The notes below the pieces were generated by a model. The model made no database searches. It was not told where the DNA came from and saw nothing but the letters and a program-made list of their open reading frames with translations. Below are positions 4,880-5,464 of a stretch of 5,464 bases of DNA, in pieces. Position numbers and translations under genes: made by a program. This stretch comes from Streptomyces katrae (GTDB lineage Bacteria > Actinomycetota > Actinomycetes > Streptomycetales > Streptomycetaceae). The DNA lies in the NCBI RefSeq assembly GCF_000966975.1, contig NZ_JZWV01000986.1, positions 1-5,464 of the forward strand, given 5' to 3'. The stretch's first letter is position 1; every line of letters starts with the position of its first letter.

Positions 4880-4894
4880 GCCCGGCGAACGGGC
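4880..4894 (-). terminator. GCCCG/CGGGC hairpin after the transporter stop
   Basis: On the minus strand GCCCG-TTCGC-CGGGC begins 15 bases after the TGA of the EamA gene. The five-pair GC stem has a TTCG-containing loop, a stable class. It could act together with the hairpin at 4831-4846. Confidence 0.4.
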
Positions 4895-4909
4895 AAACCG
4901 GCTGCCGGG

Positions 4910-5445
4910 TCAGCCCGCGCGACGCAGCCCCGAGACCAGCAGCGCTCCGCGGCGGCCATCCGTGCGGCGCCGGTAGCGGGATACGGCCACCCCGGTGAGG
5001 CACAGCAGGCCGCCCAGCAGGGTCAGCCAGGCGGGCACCTCCCCCAGGAGGCTCCAGCTCAGGGCGACGACGATGGCCGGCACGGCGTACGTGGTCGCGC
5101 CCAGCTTGCCGGCGGGCATCCGCGCGAGGGCGTAGGTCCACGTGGTGAAGGCGAGGGCGGTCGGGACCACGCCCAGGTAGACCATGTCCAGGGTCGCCGG
5201 GAGCGGGGCCCGGGGGACCTCGGCCACCAGCTGCCCGGTAAAGGGCAGGCAGGCCAGGGCGCCGGTAAGGCAGCTGTACGTGGTGATCTGCAGGGGCGTC
5301 CCGCAGGAGAGGGCGGGCTTCTGGGCGACGACGCCCGTCGCGTACGCGACGGCCGCGAGGAGGCACAGCGCCACTCCGAGCATGGAGGTGGAGCCGTCGC
5401 CGCCGGAGGACATCGACAGGCCGACGACCACGGCGCCGGCGAAGG
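4910..5445 (-). CDS. EamA/DMT-family transporter, C-terminal half (5' end lost at contig end)
   Basis: The frame runs from the adapter junction to TGA 4912-4910, about 178 residues. It reads FAGAVVVGLSMSSGG at the end of the first EamA half, then a nearly complete second EamA domain. Five membrane segments are visible: LGVALCLLAAVAYATGVVAQ; a second around ITTYSCLTGALACLPF; MVYLGVVPTALAFTTWTYAL; LGATTYAVPAIVVALSWSLL; and WLTLLGGLLCLTGVAV. The signature includes the lGE glutamate (SLLGEVPAW) and the Pro of AVPAI, followed by a basic cytoplasmic tail. Drug/metabolite transporters of this fold usually have ten segments and about 300 residues, so roughly the first 120-130 residues are missing. 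It is an inner-membrane exporter or importer; the substrate is unknown. Apparent starts near 5460 (MCIRDS, MYKRQ) are translated adapter, not protein. Confidence 0.88.
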
Positions 5446-5464
5446 CTGTCTCTTATACACATCT
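5446..5464 (+). other. Nextera/Tn5 mosaic-end adapter left in the assembly
   Basis: The last 19 bases, CTGTCTCTTATACACATCT, are exactly the Tn5 mosaic-end sequence used in transposase-based (Nextera) libraries, the standard adapter-trimming sequence. It interrupts the transporter frame at the contig end. It is a sequencing artefact, not biology, and base 5446 could belong to either side. Confidence 0.97.

Larger units (their letters stand above)
4358..4909. other. non-coding region upstream of the TPR gene
   Basis: This 552-base stretch carries the TPR promoter (4364-4386), a GGGAGCC tandem repeat (4399-4426) and, at its far end, GC hairpins that may terminate the transporter gene (4831-4846, 4880-4894). 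Frames crossing it on either strand (for example 4350-4697 plus, 4582-4776 minus) lack ribosome binding sites and have low-complexity Pro/Arg/Ala composition. I see nothing supportable in 4427-4829. Confidence 0.6.

Noticed and set aside
4704..5462. 252-residue minus frame starting MCIRDS
   Set aside because: Its first codons are adapter sequence and the rest is an out-of-frame reading of the EamA transporter with no membrane segments.

Overview
The window is high-GC DNA with GTG starts, strong third-position G/C bias and actinobacterial protein families (DUF4232, Actinobacteria-type promoters), so a Streptomyces-like actinomycete is the best guess. It is one end of an assembled contig. The last 19 bases are the Tn5/Nextera mosaic-end adapter, so the real genomic sequence stops at about 5445.

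Layout. (1) 1-308, minus: N-terminal part of an unrecognised protein, cut by the window edge, with a good ribosome binding site. (2) 309-692: non-coding, with a candidate promoter, a 9-codon ORF and a cluster of inverted repeats. (3) 693-1613, minus: a 306-residue protein with two ankyrin repeats and a DUF6461-like C-terminal domain. (4) 1614-1994: divergent intergenic region with a candidate DNA-damage-type promoter for the ankyrin gene, a second copy of a 43-bp dyad element, and TTGACCGTT repeats. (5) 1995-2546, plus: secreted DUF4232 protein. (6) 2547-2905: convergent intergenic region with a strong hairpin and four ~19-bp units resembling an IS21-family transposon end. (7) 2906-4357, minus: 483-residue TPR-like repeat protein, probably leaderless, behind a close match to the RecA-NDp/PafBC promoter motif. 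(8) 4358-4909: non-coding, with that promoter, a 7-bp tandem repeat and GC-rich hairpins. (9) 4910-5445, minus: C-terminal half of an EamA/DMT transporter, truncated by the contig end.

The genes do not form one evident pathway or operon; each seems to be its own transcription unit. The most interesting points are non-coding. The ankyrin gene with its promoter is bracketed by inverted copies of a 43-bp element that is itself a nested dyad. The DUF4232 gene is bracketed by a second, shorter inverted pair (15/17) next to IS21-like repeats. Two of the genes carry promoter motifs of the PafBC (DNA-damage) type. I saw no transposase, integrase, tRNA, rRNA or CRISPR array. I saw no clear new defence or biosynthetic system; the nearest thing to an undescribed unit is the repeat-bracketed ankyrin/DUF6461 cassette.
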